From Methanobacterium sp. (GTDB lineage: Archaea; Methanobacteriota; Methanobacteria; Methanobacteriales; Methanobacteriaceae), in assembly GCA_003158115.1 (NCBI GenBank), contig PMGM01000070.1:1-19882 (forward strand): a stretch of 19,882 nt of DNA, written 5' to 3'. Made by a program: the position numbers and the translations under genes. The notes under the pieces are model-generated. The model did not search any database. It was not told the origin of the DNA and saw nothing but the letters and a program-made list of their open reading frames with translations. Below are positions 1 through 8,076 of the stretch, in pieces. How positions within the stretch are numbered: the first letter of the stretch is position 1; each line of letters begins with the position of its first letter.

Positions 1-1191
1 GAAAATTTACAACAACTAAACCAAATATTTCCTATCATTAAAACAGAATCAACAACAAAAACTGAAATAAAAATCAACAACCCACAAGACATGTGGCTTG
101 ATCTGCAGATAACTCCATTATATAAGCAAAATTATCAATTGTTAGGATGGTTAATCATATTTAGGGATATTAATCCAATAAAAATAGCAGAAAAGTCATT
201 GCAGACATCTGAGAAAGAATATAGAGATCTTGTTGATAATGCGCTTGTAGGAATATATAAAGCAGATAAAAACGGCAATATCTTATTTGCCAATGATTCA
301 ATAATTAAAATGTTTGGATACGATTCAAAAGGCGAAATTGAAAATTTTAATATTTCCAAACTCTATAAAAATCTTGATGATAGGGATATTATTATTAAGA
401 AGTTGAATGAAGATGGAAAATTAGAAGAACGCGAAGTTGAGATGGTAAAAAATGACGGTTCTATCATTAATATCTTGGCTAGCGCCTCCATGAATGGTGA
501 GACTATTTCTGGTATGACAATGGATATAACTGATAAAAAGAAAGCTCAAACCCAGATCAAAAAGTCACTCCAAGTCAAAGATATGCTTCTAAAAGAGATT
601 CATCACAGGGTTAAAAATAATTTAATGGTTATTTCGAGTCTTTTAAATCTCCAATCAAGATGTATAAAAGATGAAGCATCTAAAAGTATTTTTAAAGACA
701 GTCAGAATCGTGCAAGATCAATGGCTATGATACATGAATTATTGTATCAGTCAAGTGACCTCAAAAGCATAAACTTTGGAAATTACATCAATAAATTAAC
801 CAATGAACTTTGCAGTGTGTATATAACAGATCCCAACAAAATAAAATTGAATATGGATATTGGCGACATAATGCTTGATATAAACACAGCCATACCACTA
901 GGACTTATTGTTAATGAGTTAGTGTCAAATTCTATGAAACATGCATTTCCAAATAATAAACAAGGCAAAATAGATATAAAATTTAATTTAGATAATGGTA
1001 ATTATTCTATGATAGTTTCTGATAATGGTGTAGGATTCCCCCAGGATTATAATATCGAAAATAGTGATTCATTAGGTTTGAAAATTGTAAACAGTTTAAC
1101 AGAACAAATTGATGGTGAAATTAAAATCGAAATATCTAATGGAAGCAAATTTATCCTAAACTTTAAAGAAGAAACTTACAACAATAGATAA
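1..1191 (+). CDS. PAS-domain sensor histidine kinase (HisKA_2 class), 5' end outside window
   Basis: The reading frame is open from base 1, so the gene begins upstream; 396 C-terminal residues are visible (numbered here from base 1). Residues about 30-60 look like the end of a first PAS-like module (a WLDLQITPL...GWLIIFRDI pattern, as often follows an N-terminal 7TM sensor, which would lie off the window). A second PAS domain spans about 70-180. The dimerisation/phosphoacceptor helix has EIHHRVKNN at 200-208; by comparison with ELxHRxKN kinases the second His is the likely phosphorylated residue. The ATPase domain shows an N-box ([12 protein letters not shown], 305-316), a G1 box (DNGVGFP, 341-347) and SLGLKIV (357-363). 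It would autophosphorylate in response to an unknown signal. No response regulator is in the window. An inverted repeat followed by T-rich sequence lies downstream. Internal ATG 91 is not the true start. Confidence 0.93.
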   Translation, partial: ENLQQLNQIFPIIKTESTTKTEIKINNPQDMWLDLQITPLYKQNYQLLGWLIIFRDINPIKIAEKSLQTSEKEYRDLVDNALVGIYKADKNGNILFANDSIIKMFGYDSKGEIENFNISKLYKNLDDRDIIIKKLNEDGKLEEREVEMVKNDGSIINILASASMNGETISGMTMDITDKKKAQTQIKKSLQVKDMLLKEIHHRVKNNLMVISSLLNLQSRCIKDEASKSIFKDSQNRARSMAMIHELLYQSSDLKSINFGNYINKLTNELCSVYITDPNKIKLNMDIGDIMLDINTAIPLGLIVNELVSNSMKHAFPNNKQGKIDIKFNLDNGNYSMIVSDNGVGFPQDYNIENSDSLGLKIVNSLTEQIDGEIKIEISNGSKFILNFKEETYNNR

Positions 1192-1264
1192 TTAACGAAA
1201 TTTGATAATAATAATCAATTAAACCATAGAATATATAAAAGTCCGGAAAACCCCCATCAAAATG

Positions 1265-1300
1265 TAAAAATATGCAATTTTTATATTTTCTATTTTATTT
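1265..1300 (+). terminator. Probable terminator of the sensor kinase gene
   Basis: A 7-bp perfect inverted repeat (arms 1265-1271 and 1277-1283, 5-nt loop) is followed by a T-rich tract. It lies about 75 nt after the kinase stop codon. It is AT-only in its stem, so the T-rich tract may matter more than the hairpin. Confidence 0.4.
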
Positions 1301-1365
1301 CCAATGATGAGAAATATAGATCTAACGAATGAAATATCAATAGAATCATATTCAAATTAAATATA

Positions 1366-1374
1366 TTTATAATA
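1366..1374 (+). promoter_or_regulatory. TATA box of the MBL-fold gene
   Basis: TTTATAATA lies about 50 nt before the ATG at 1419. A start about 25 nt downstream gives a leader of roughly 24 nt containing AGGTGA (1404-1409), a good match to the archaeal anti-Shine-Dalgarno, so expression signals look intact although the gene is broken. Confidence 0.5.
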
Positions 1375-1418
1375 AATTTTTTTTTTGAACTAAAAATAAA
1401 GTTAGGTGAATTTTTAAG

Positions 1419-2346
1419 ATGGATAAAATATACTTACGTGAATCAGACAGATTAGAAGTCACAATTCTTATTGATAATTATACTGATATATTTATGACAC
1501 CAAACAAAGATGTGGATAAACGACTCAGTCCTTCAGAGTCCATTCTAGCTGAACATGTATTATCATGCCTTATCAAAGTATTTTCTGGCTCAGAAGAATA
1601 TTTGATACTTATGGATACTGGAATGTCTTCAAAATGTTTTTTCAATAATATAAATGCATTAAATGTTGATATAAATAAAATTGATTCTGTGATTTTAAGT
1701 CATGGTCATTTTGATCATATTGGCGGGCTTGTAGCATTATTTAATCAAGTTTCTAATGAAATTCCTCTTATTCTCCATCCCGAAGCATTCCTAGAGCGTT
1801 TCTGAATGATCCATCTGTTGGTCCGATTGAGGTACCAATTTTGAATGAAATGATTTAAAGAATACTGGGGCAAAAATTATCAAATCACAGGGCTCTTATA
1901 CCTTAGCTTCCAATTTAATACTTTTAACTGGAGAAGTTGAAAGAACAACAATTTTTGAACAAGGTTTTCCATGGGCTGAAGCAAAAATTAATGGTGAATG
2001 GATAGTGGATCCTTTTAGAGACGATCAAGGTATAATAATCAATTTGAAAGATAAATGTTTGGTTGTTATAAGTGGCTGTGCACATGCAGGGATAATTAAC
2101 ACAGTAAATTATTCAAAGAAAATTACACAAACAGACAAAATACATGCGGTTTTAGGCGGATTTCATCTTACAGGGCCATTATTTGAGCAAATAATAACAC
2201 CAACAATAGAAGAAATGAAAAAAATAAATCCAGATTATTTAGTTCCAATGCATTGTACAGGATGGGATGCCATTAACCAATTTAAAGAAGAAATGCCCGA
2301 TAATGTTATTATAAATACTGTAGGTACAACTTATATCTTTGAATAA
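1419..2346 (+). pseudogene. MBL-fold metallohydrolase (DHPMP synthase-like family), two frameshifts
   Basis: Three frames together encode one MBL-fold protein of the family annotated as 7,8-dihydropterin-6-yl-methyl-4-(beta-D-ribofuranosyl)aminobenzene-5'-phosphate synthase, which includes archaeal PhnP-like hydrolases. Frame one (1419-1805) carries the metal motif SHGHFDHIGG. After LER it stops at TGA 1803; the continuing sequence LNDPSVGPIEVPILNEM is read from 1802 in another frame until TAA 1856; then LKNTGAKII onward is read from 1855 in a third frame to the stop at 2346, including VDPFRDDQG, SGCAHAGIINTV, GGFHLTGP and MHCTGW. Each break fits loss of one T from a T-run (near 1799-1801 and 1854-1856). 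The total would be about 309 residues, normal for the family. Either a recent pseudogene or two homopolymer sequencing errors. The exact substrate is unknown. Confidence 0.85.
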
Positions 2347-2363
2347 TAAACCTGAAATCTAAT

Positions 2364-2822
2364 TTAATAACCATACAATGTATCATTAATCTCATTTCTA
2401 ATATCCGATTTCACATCGCTAAATGAGTTATTGTTGATTAAAATATCTTGTTTAGATATATTACCACTGAAAAGAATCTTCTTTGTATTAGACAATTTAG
2501 TTAACGTTTCATTTGTAAGCTCACTATTTTTTATGACCGCATTCAATTGTTTATCCCTCTCTTCTCCTGATATTAATCCTTCAGAATACTTTGCATTTAT
2601 ACTGGATATCTGGGATTCATACAGAGAATTGAAATAACTATTTAGAACATTATTTTGAATGTTGATAGAGTTTATTATTGTAGTATTATCACCTTGATCA
2701 AAGTTTATAATACTTACACTATTGTTAGATGACTTATAATGAGTTGTATATATAACTGATACTGCAATTATTAGTATAATAACACATAATAACAACAGAT
2801 TTTTACTGTTCTTGAAATTCAT
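2364..2822 (-). CDS. Hypothetical membrane-anchored or secreted protein, 152 aa
   Basis: I do not recognise this family. Residues about 8-27 form one strongly hydrophobic segment after a short basic N-terminus, fitting a signal anchor with the remainder outside the cell. The rest is polar and rich in Asn, Ser and Ile, with several N-glycosylation sequons (NNS, NTT, NET, NIS, NDT), as in archaeal surface proteins, and a charged helical stretch around 80-115 (KYSEGLISGEERDKQL). No catalytic motif is visible. The start ATG at 2822 has only a weak GGA upstream, and a TATA-like AT stretch at about 2847-2857 would give a very short leader. It converges with the broken MBL gene, 17 nt apart, so the two are not co-transcribed. 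Confidence 0.65.
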   Translation of the reverse strand: MNFKNSKNLLLLCVIILIIAVSVIYTTHYKSSNNSVSIINFDQGDNTTIINSINIQNNVLNSYFNSLYESQISSINAKYSEGLISGEERDKQLNAVIKNSELTNETLTKLSNTKKILFSGNISKQDILINNNSFSDVKSDIRNEINDTLYGY

Positions 2823-3205
2823 TAGATTTCCATTGTATCATATTATAGTTATATTTAATGGATAAATGAAGCGTTGTTATATGAATAAATTTTTTTATTA
2901 TTGTCCACTAAAACAACAAGAATCCGATATAAAAATAAAATCTAAATAAATAAAACTCATCGGATTGTTAAATCTAAAAACTTATACTATGGAGGTTAAA
3001 AGTAGTAAGAGTCTTTCTAACCGGGAAAAATAGATAATATACAATAAATAAATATAACATCTAACATTTAGATGTTAATTCATTTTTTTTTATTTTTACA
3101 GCATCTTTTTTAATAAATTAATCTAAAATTGCTTAGATAGATTTTTACAAATATCTGTTTGTATAAGTTTAATAAAATAAAAAAAATAAAAAAAAATTAA
3201 TAATT
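2823..3205. other. Gene-free stretch with several inverted repeats
   Basis: No credible protein gene. It holds AATCCGAT/ATCGGATT (2921-2928, 2959-2966), an imperfect hairpin GGTTA...TAACC (about 2992-3020), and a perfect 9-bp inverted repeat TAACATCTA/TAGATGTTA (3055-3063, 3069-3077, 5-nt loop) followed by nine T's (3083-3091) on the plus strand. A GGAGGT at 2991-2996 has no start codon at a proper distance. The order hairpin, hairpin, U-tract could reflect a small plus-strand transcript, but this is weak. Confidence 0.4.
3176..3200 (-). terminator. T-rich terminator of the universal stress gene
   Basis: On the minus strand the sequence just after the stop at 3206 is almost pure T (runs of 9, 7 and 4), the usual archaeal termination signal, with no hairpin required. 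Confidence 0.5.
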
Positions 3206-3652
3206 TTAGGATATTACCGAAACATGTACATTTGCATCTTTTACTACTCTGTCGGTTGTTCGACCAAGTAATAAAGATTCTAATCCATGTTTACCAGATT
3301 TTCCCATTACTACCTGATCCACACCTTCTTCATAAATGGTTTTTAAAATAACATCGGCAGGTTTACCTTCTTTAATAACTGTTTTAAATTGAATATTCTT
3401 GCAAACACCATTACATTGGCTTTCTTCTAATTTATTTTTAAAATCTTCAACTGCCCTCTCCCCATCTGCCCGTAATTCATCCTCTAAGCTTTTCCGGATA
3501 TCTGGTTGTGGTATAGCATTTAAATAATAAGTATCGATCACATTTAAAACAATTATTTCTGCACCACTAACATCTGCAAGTGATATAGCATATTCACCAG
3601 CTCGTTCTGCATTTTTAGAACCATCTGTAGGTAATAATATTTTCTTAAGCAT
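3206..3652 (-). CDS. Universal stress protein (UspA family)
   Basis: A single-domain USP of 148 residues, the family norm. It starts [11 protein letters not shown], the typical beta-1 strand with the Asp that contacts nucleotide, and ends with the nucleotide-loop region [24 protein letters not shown]. The G-2x-G-9x-G spacing of ATP-binding USPs is present, but the usual small Ser/Thr after the last Gly is Arg, so binding may be altered. I place the start at ATG 3652 because GGAGG (3661-3665) lies 8 nt upstream; the in-frame GTG at 3667 lies directly before and into that ribosome binding site and would be an artefact. It is probably transcribed alone, between the hypothetical protein and the H+-ATPase. 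The family binds ATP or other nucleotides and is linked to stress survival; the specific role here is unknown. Confidence 0.92.
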   Translation of the reverse strand: MLKKILLPTDGSKNAERAGEYAISLADVSGAEIIVLNVIDTYYLNAIPQPDIRKSLEDELRADGERAVEDFKNKLEESQCNGVCKNIQFKTVIKEGKPADVILKTIYEEGVDQVVMGKSGKHGLESLLLGRTTDRVVKDANVHVSVIS

Positions 3653-3683
3653 ATCAAATTCCTCCACGTTTCATTTTTCTTTA

Positions 3684-3723
3684 AATATAATAATAAACTA
3701 CAATTAACTATATTGTAATATAG
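3684..3723 (-). promoter_or_regulatory. Promoter region and palindrome upstream of the universal stress gene
   Basis: Minus-strand TATA-like AT sequence at about 3684-3698 is preceded by a 16-bp palindrome, CTATATT-GT-AATATAG (3708-3723), placed just upstream of the TATA/BRE position where archaeal regulators often bind. The palindrome is seen directly; regulation is inferred. Confidence 0.4.
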
Positions 3724-3903
3724 ATTATTTATTTCTATCGATTTATCTTTATTAATACTCCCCAGTCTTTAATTTTATTCTATCAATAAAAAATAGGAGT
3801 AGAAATTTAAAGCAATTATTAAACATGTTTATAAATGTAATTACAAGATTTAACTTAATATTAGATCATATGATCCACTATTATGTTTAATAAATTATCA
3901 TTA

Positions 3904-6357
3904 TTAAGTACTCTCTTTAACAACAAACTTTTTGAAATAATCATGTTCAAGTATTTTGAAGAAGTATATTTTCATCTGATCTTCTATTACAAATGCTATA
4001 AGTGAATAACCCCAAACTAAAGCTGCTAATCCCCATCCAATAGGTGTTAAGAATATTCCAAACACTACCAGTAGTGTTGCAAATATGTCAGTTAATATTA
4101 CAGACCAGAAGAAGATTCCACTTGGCCTAACCGACCAAAAATGGCCGGAATTACGGGTTACAAACATAGTTAAATGACCTGCTACAACCAACTTTAAAAA
4201 TATTAAAGATTGTAATACACCAGTATCTAAATGCAGAACAACCTTACCTATATAGAATAATAAGAGTGATGATACAACTCCTAAAATCCCTAAAAATGTT
4301 GCCATTCCAAGAACTTGATACATATCCCATTTTTGGGGTTGGTTAACCTTTTCTGTTCTATCATATGCAATGGTCATCACTGGAATGTCATCTAGAAGGG
4401 CAATGAAAACTAACATCAGAGCTGTTACAGGATAAAAATTGAAGAGCAATATAACCATTGCAACAAAGACTAAAATGCGTATGGTTTCTGCCACTCTGTA
4501 TATTGAGTAACTTCTCATGCGATGAAATATTTTGTAACTTTCTTTTATTGCATTTATTATAACAGAAAGACCAGGAATGGTAAGTACTATATCTGCAGCG
4601 GATTTTGCAGCGTCAGTTGCTTGATATAATGCTATTCCAGCATCCGCTTTTTTTAATGCAGGTGCATCGTTAACACCATCACCAGTCATTCCAACAATTT
4701 TTCCCCTATTTTGAAGAATTTCTAGAATACGATATTTGTGCTCTGGAAAAACTTCGGCAAAGCCACTGGCTTCCTCAACAACTTTTACAGCTTCGTCTTC
4801 GGGTAGATCTAAAAATGAGATAGGTAATTTAATATTTGTACTTAAATCTAACTCTTTGGCTATTTGTTTAGCAATAGCTATATGATCGCCTGTTATCATC
4901 TTTACATCTATTCCCATTGATTTTGCATCAGCAATAGTCTTTTTTGAACTCTTCTTTGGTGGATCATAAAGGGCAATTAAACCCATGAATTGCCAATCAT
5001 TATTAGAATCTGTTTTAGCAACACCTAAAGATCTGTAACCACTTGTTGCAAAATGATCCACATTTCTTTCGACCTTGGTTTTAAGTATTTCTTGATCTTC
5101 AAGAAGTGATAAAATGACTTGAGGTGCTCCCTTTGATACTTTAAATCTAGAGTTATTGTACTGGATTTCGCTTTCTGTGCTCTTGCGTATTGGATCAAAT
5201 GGATTAAATTTAAGTATTTTATAGTTTGAAGTATTTAACGATAAAACTTCTGAAGATTCAATTTTATCCAGTATAGCCTTATCTAAAGGGTCTTGTTCCA
5301 ATCTTAACGAGGCTAATCCTGCATAGAATATCACGTCATTTTCAGTAAATCCATTGTAAGATTCAATTTCTGCTATTGAAATTTCATTTTTTGTTAAAGT
5401 ACCTGTTTTGTCTGAAAAAAGCACGTCCATACCAGCCAACTCTTCTATGGCGGTAAGCTTACTTACTATGGCTTTCTTTTTTGCCATTGCCATTGCACCA
5501 ACTGTGAGTGTTACCGACAGAACAGCTGGCTGTGCAACTGGTATAGATGCTATGGTCAAAACCAATGCAAACCCTAAGATATCAAAAAAGCTTTCATGGC
5601 GAATCAAGCCTGCAATGAATATTAAAGAAACCATGATAAGATCTAATATTATAAGATAGTCCCCAATTGTTATTACGGCCCTTTGAAGATGACTTTTAGG
5701 GCTGAGACCAGTGACTAAACCTGCAGCTTTGCCAAAATAGGTATTCATTCCGGTTGCAAATACTATTCCATTCATCTGGCCCTTCTGTATGATAGATCCA
5801 GAATATATAATATCATTTACTGTCTTATCAACTGGCAGTGATTCTCCTGTAAGTGATGATTCATCTACTGTTACATATTCCCCTTCTATGAGTTTGATAT
5901 CTGCTGGAACAATATCTCCAAGGTGAACTTTGACAAAATCGCCAGGTACAATATTTTTAGAAGGTATATTAACCCATTTACCTTCCCTTAATACTCTTGC
6001 TTTAAATGCAAGTTTCTCCTTCAATAGTTCAATTGCATTATCGGCCCTGTCTTCTTGGAAAAATCCTACAAGCCCGTTTATTAGAAGTAATAATAAAATT
6101 ATACCAAATTCAGGCCAATGTTGTATTAATAGTGATATAATAAGTGCAAATTCAATCATCCAGGGGATGGGTCCCCAAAAATAGCCTAAAAATTTTTTAA
6201 AATGGTTTTGTTGACCTTCAGAAATTTCGTTTATTCCGTATTTAAGTCTTGCTTTGGCATCTTCTTCTGAAAGTCCCTTAACATCAGAAGATAATTTATC
6301 TAATAGTTCAGAAGTTGATATTTTCTTTACTTCTTCTATACTGATCTCCAAATCCAT
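3904..6357 (-). CDS. Plasma-membrane-type (P3A) H+-transporting P-type ATPase
   Basis: An 817-residue ion-pumping ATPase that would export protons at the expense of ATP. Visible landmarks: the N-terminal segment SEEDAKARLKYGINEI, actuator TGES (170-173), M4 IPVAQPAV (272-279), phosphorylation DKTGTLT (Asp316), nucleotide-binding KGAP (409-412), TGD (489-491) and hinge GDGVNDAP (559-566). M6 reads ALLDDIPVMTIAYDR, matching the ALLNDGTIMTI.DR region of plant and fungal H+-ATPases with the proton-binding Asp kept. M4 has Gln where this subfamily usually has Leu or Met. It is shorter than plant pumps because the C-terminal autoinhibitory domain is missing, as in archaeal relatives. The ATG has no clear ribosome binding site; a TATA box (6403-6412) implies a leader of about 24 nt. 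It appears to be its own unit, next to the stress protein gene. Confidence 0.93.
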   Translation of the reverse strand: MDLEISIEEVKKISTSELLDKLSSDVKGLSEEDAKARLKYGINEISEGQQNHFKKFLGYFWGPIPWMIEFALIISLLIQHWPEFGIILLLLLINGLVGFFQEDRADNAIELLKEKLAFKARVLREGKWVNIPSKNIVPGDFVKVHLGDIVPADIKLIEGEYVTVDESSLTGESLPVDKTVNDIIYSGSIIQKGQMNGIVFATGMNTYFGKAAGLVTGLSPKSHLQRAVITIGDYLIILDLIMVSLIFIAGLIRHESFFDILGFALVLTIASIPVAQPAVLSVTLTVGAMAMAKKKAIVSKLTAIEELAGMDVLFSDKTGTLTKNEISIAEIESYNGFTENDVIFYAGLASLRLEQDPLDKAILDKIESSEVLSLNTSNYKILKFNPFDPIRKSTESEIQYNNSRFKVSKGAPQVILSLLEDQEILKTKVERNVDHFATSGYRSLGVAKTDSNNDWQFMGLIALYDPPKKSSKKTIADAKSMGIDVKMITGDHIAIAKQIAKELDLSTNIKLPISFLDLPEDEAVKVVEEASGFAEVFPEHKYRILEILQNRGKIVGMTGDGVNDAPALKKADAGIALYQATDAAKSAADIVLTIPGLSVIINAIKESYKIFHRMRSYSIYRVAETIRILVFVAMVILLFNFYPVTALMLVFIALLDDIPVMTIAYDRTEKVNQPQKWDMYQVLGMATFLGILGVVSSLLLFYIGKVVLHLDTGVLQSLIFLKLVVAGHLTMFVTRNSGHFWSVRPSGIFFWSVILTDIFATLLVVFGIFLTPIGWGLAALVWGYSLIAFVIEDQMKIYFFKILEHDYFKKFVVKEST

Positions 6358-6402
6358 GATAAATATATAGTTTTCTGTATTTTAAATCTATTTATTTAAA
6401 TT

Positions 6403-6412
6403 TATTTATAAA
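6403..6412 (-). promoter_or_regulatory. TATA box of the H+-ATPase gene
   Basis: On the minus strand TTTATAAATA follows a T/A-rich BRE-like stretch and lies about 50 nt before the start codon, correct for a transcript start near 6382. Confidence 0.45.
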
Positions 6413-6579
6413 AAAATTGGATTAATATAAAAAATAGTAATGTATAAGATTAATTTCGTGATTTACAAAAACTAATAATTTCAATTTAAAAATATCATAT
6501 ATTATATCTGAATAAATTTAATTTTATTTGTTTAATGCATTATTGGCAAAATTGACATTCCAAATTAATTATTTGTATA

Positions 6580-6726
6580 TCATGATAAAGAACCTGTGCG
6601 AACAATAGCGCCTATTATAATAACAATAATTAAAAAAATAAGAATGCCCACTAATATAAGGGGGTTACTCCCACTTTTCATTTCCTTTTGAGGTATATCC
6701 TCATTTTTTAATTCTGTATTATTCAT
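6580..6726 (-). CDS. Small single-helix membrane protein, 48 aa
   Basis: A short reading frame from ATG 6726 to TGA 6580. The first 21 residues are polar and charged (MNNTELKNEDIPQKEM...), followed by a clear transmembrane helix of about 20 residues (PLILVGILIFLIIVIIIGAIV) and a short tail RTGSLS. I know no family for it. It is the only credible frame between the CbiQ gene and the H+-ATPase gene, on the same strand as both: 159 nt after cbiQ and 222 nt before the ATPase ATG. No ribosome binding site is evident; an AT-rich promoter-like stretch (TTTAAAAATTAAAA region about 6780-6800) could make it a separate unit. It could be an accessory subunit of one of the flanking transporters, or unrelated. 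The composition argues for a real protein; the function is unknown. Confidence 0.5.
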   Translation of the reverse strand: MNNTELKNEDIPQKEMKSGSNPLILVGILIFLIIVIIIGAIVRTGSLS

Positions 6727-6885
6727 GATAATAATTTACTTTACAACAAATTAAAGTTTTTGAATATTATTTGTATTATTAAATTTTAATTTTTAAATGG
6801 TTAATTTATCAGATTATTATCTGTTTGGATTCCATTAATTACTGATTGGTTGTTTAAAAAAAAATAATATAATTTATAGATTTTA

Positions 6886-7716
6886 TTATAAGATGGATAG
6901 ATTGAAAAAGCCGGTTTTTGGAATGAGGAACATAACAAAAATTTGTAGACATATTATAACTAGAAGAGTTGTTAATATGAAAAAATATTCATTTTTACCT
7001 ATTTCTTTATTTTTAGCATTGTAAATTCGGGATTGATCAGAATATCCTCTGCTTAACATGCTTAAATATACACTCTCTCCCCTTTCATATGATCTTAAAA
7101 ACATCATAGCAATTGTATAAGCTACTTGTCTAAGTCTCCACATATAAGCAGTTTTTTTATTGAAAATATCAAAATTTCTTGTTATCTGAGCATTCCTTAT
7201 TCTTTGAAGTTCATCATAGAACATGAAGAGAAATCTGATAAAAAGACTAAATATCATTGAAAAGTCCCTTGGCAAACCTAATTTTCTGAAGGATTCTGCA
7301 ACTTCCTGCATAGGACTTAAAGAGGACAAAAGTACTATACATGTTAATGTTACTATAAGCCTTGAAATGAGCAATGCTCCAAATATGAGTCCTTGTGAAG
7401 TAATATGTATTCCTAAAGGTAAAGAGTAGATAATTGTACCCGAATGTACAAATGGTTGTAATATAGCTATAGACCCTCCAAATGGGATTATTAAGAGTAT
7501 TTTAATAAATGAACTTTTTAGCGATAGATGTGATAATAGGATCAGTAATATAAGGTATATTTCAATTAAAGCTAAAATGAGTATATTTGTAGTGTAAACT
7601 GCATAAATTATTATGAATATTAAAACAATTAATTTAACCCTACCATCTAATGAATGGAGAATACTTTCCTTCATGGATTCTCTTTCAAGTCTATACAACT
7701 GTCCTTCGGCACTCAA
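6886..7716 (-). CDS. cbiQ: Energy-coupling factor transmembrane (T) protein CbiQ of a nickel/cobalt importer
   Basis: A 276-residue polytopic membrane protein of the EcfT/CbiQ family, which links the substrate-binding M/N components to the ATPase. The N-terminus has LDGRVKLIVLIFIIIYA, the usual KLi entry into helix 1; several hydrophobic segments follow; the cytoplasmic coupling region contains SFRKLGLPRDFSMIFSLFIRFL and, towards the end, SMLSRGYS, close to the A-R-G coupling signature of EcfT proteins. The start is a TTG at 7716, chosen because GAGGG (7725-7729) sits 8 nt upstream; the next in-frame ATG (7674) would remove residues common at the family N-terminus. It follows the PDGLE gene by 54 nt and is the last gene of the visible operon. 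The expected cbiO gene is missing downstream. Confidence 0.9.
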   Translation of the reverse strand: MSAEGQLYRLERESMKESILHSLDGRVKLIVLIFIIIYAVYTTNILILALIEIYLILLILLSHLSLKSSFIKILLIIPFGGSIAILQPFVHSGTIIYSLPLGIHITSQGLIFGALLISRLIVTLTCIVLLSSLSPMQEVAESFRKLGLPRDFSMIFSLFIRFLFMFYDELQRIRNAQITRNFDIFNKKTAYMWRLRQVAYTIAMMFLRSYERGESVYLSMLSRGYSDQSRIYNAKNKEIGKNEYFFILTTLLVIICLQIFVMFLIPKTGFFNLSIL

Positions 7717-7753
7717 TAGAATTACCCTCGATGATTTGATTAATTATTAAAAT

Positions 7754-7779
7754 GAAAACTAGAAAGTTTTCTAGTTTTC
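7754..7779 (-). promoter_or_regulatory. 12-bp inverted repeat across the cbiN-like stop codon
   Basis: Perfect 12-bp arms (7754-7765 and 7768-7779) separated by two bases, in the space between the PDGLE gene and cbiQ; the TAG stop (7771-7773) is inside one arm. In RNA it makes a stable hairpin for such AT-rich DNA. There is no T-run directly after it on the minus strand, so it is more likely an RNA processing or stability element, or partial attenuator, than a full terminator. Confidence 0.45.
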
Positions 7780-8076
7780 TGTATTGCCTCTTCTTTTAAG
7801 TATTTCTGTTAAAATGTATGCTAAACCTAGAGCTAGTAAAATACCAATGACCAATGCAACAATTCCAGCTAATGGACTGTTACCTAAAAATGGTATTTTA
7901 TAATTTTCAAATGGTGCATGCCAGTATCCAGGATTTTGCATAGCATTAGGGTTTAGATGTTCTGCACTTGATTCGAGTCCATCGGGATTGGTAGAAGCTA
8001 TAAATGGTGACAAAACACCCAATATTAGGGCTACAATTACTCCTCCAATTAATAAATTTCTATTTTTACGATTCAT
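7771..8076 (-). CDS. PDGLE-domain nickel/cobalt transport accessory protein (CbiN/NikN-like)
   Basis: 101 residues: a first membrane helix (about 8-27), an external loop carrying the diagnostic [12 protein letters not shown] motif (about 30-41) and [17 protein letters not shown], then a second helix (about 70-93) and a basic tail. This two-helix PDGLE architecture replaces or accompanies CbiN in Ni/Co ECF importers, where the small subunit works with CbiM to take up the metal. Its ATG overlaps the cbiM stop by four bases (ATGA), showing translational coupling. PDGLE-type partners are often linked to nickel rather than cobalt systems, which would fit methanogen demand for F430 and NiFe hydrogenase, but the metal cannot be read from the sequence. 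Confidence 0.88.
   Translation of the reverse strand: MNRKNRNLLIGGVIVALILGVLSPFIASTNPDGLESSAEHLNPNAMQNPGYWHAPFENYKIPFLGNSPLAGIVALVIGILLALGLAYILTEILKRRGNTEN

Noticed and set aside
2989..3033. 14-codon frame starting at ATG 2989
   Set aside because: The GGAGGT lies inside it rather than before it, and such short frames are expected by chance; it is better explained by the hairpin.
3864..3875. Palindrome GATCATATGATC after the H+-ATPase gene
   Set aside because: It is short, lies downstream of the stop and has no T-run; self-complementary 12-mers occur by chance in AT-rich DNA.
5408..6184. Open frames on the plus strand inside the H+-ATPase gene
   Set aside because: They are shadows of a strongly conserved minus-strand coding sequence.
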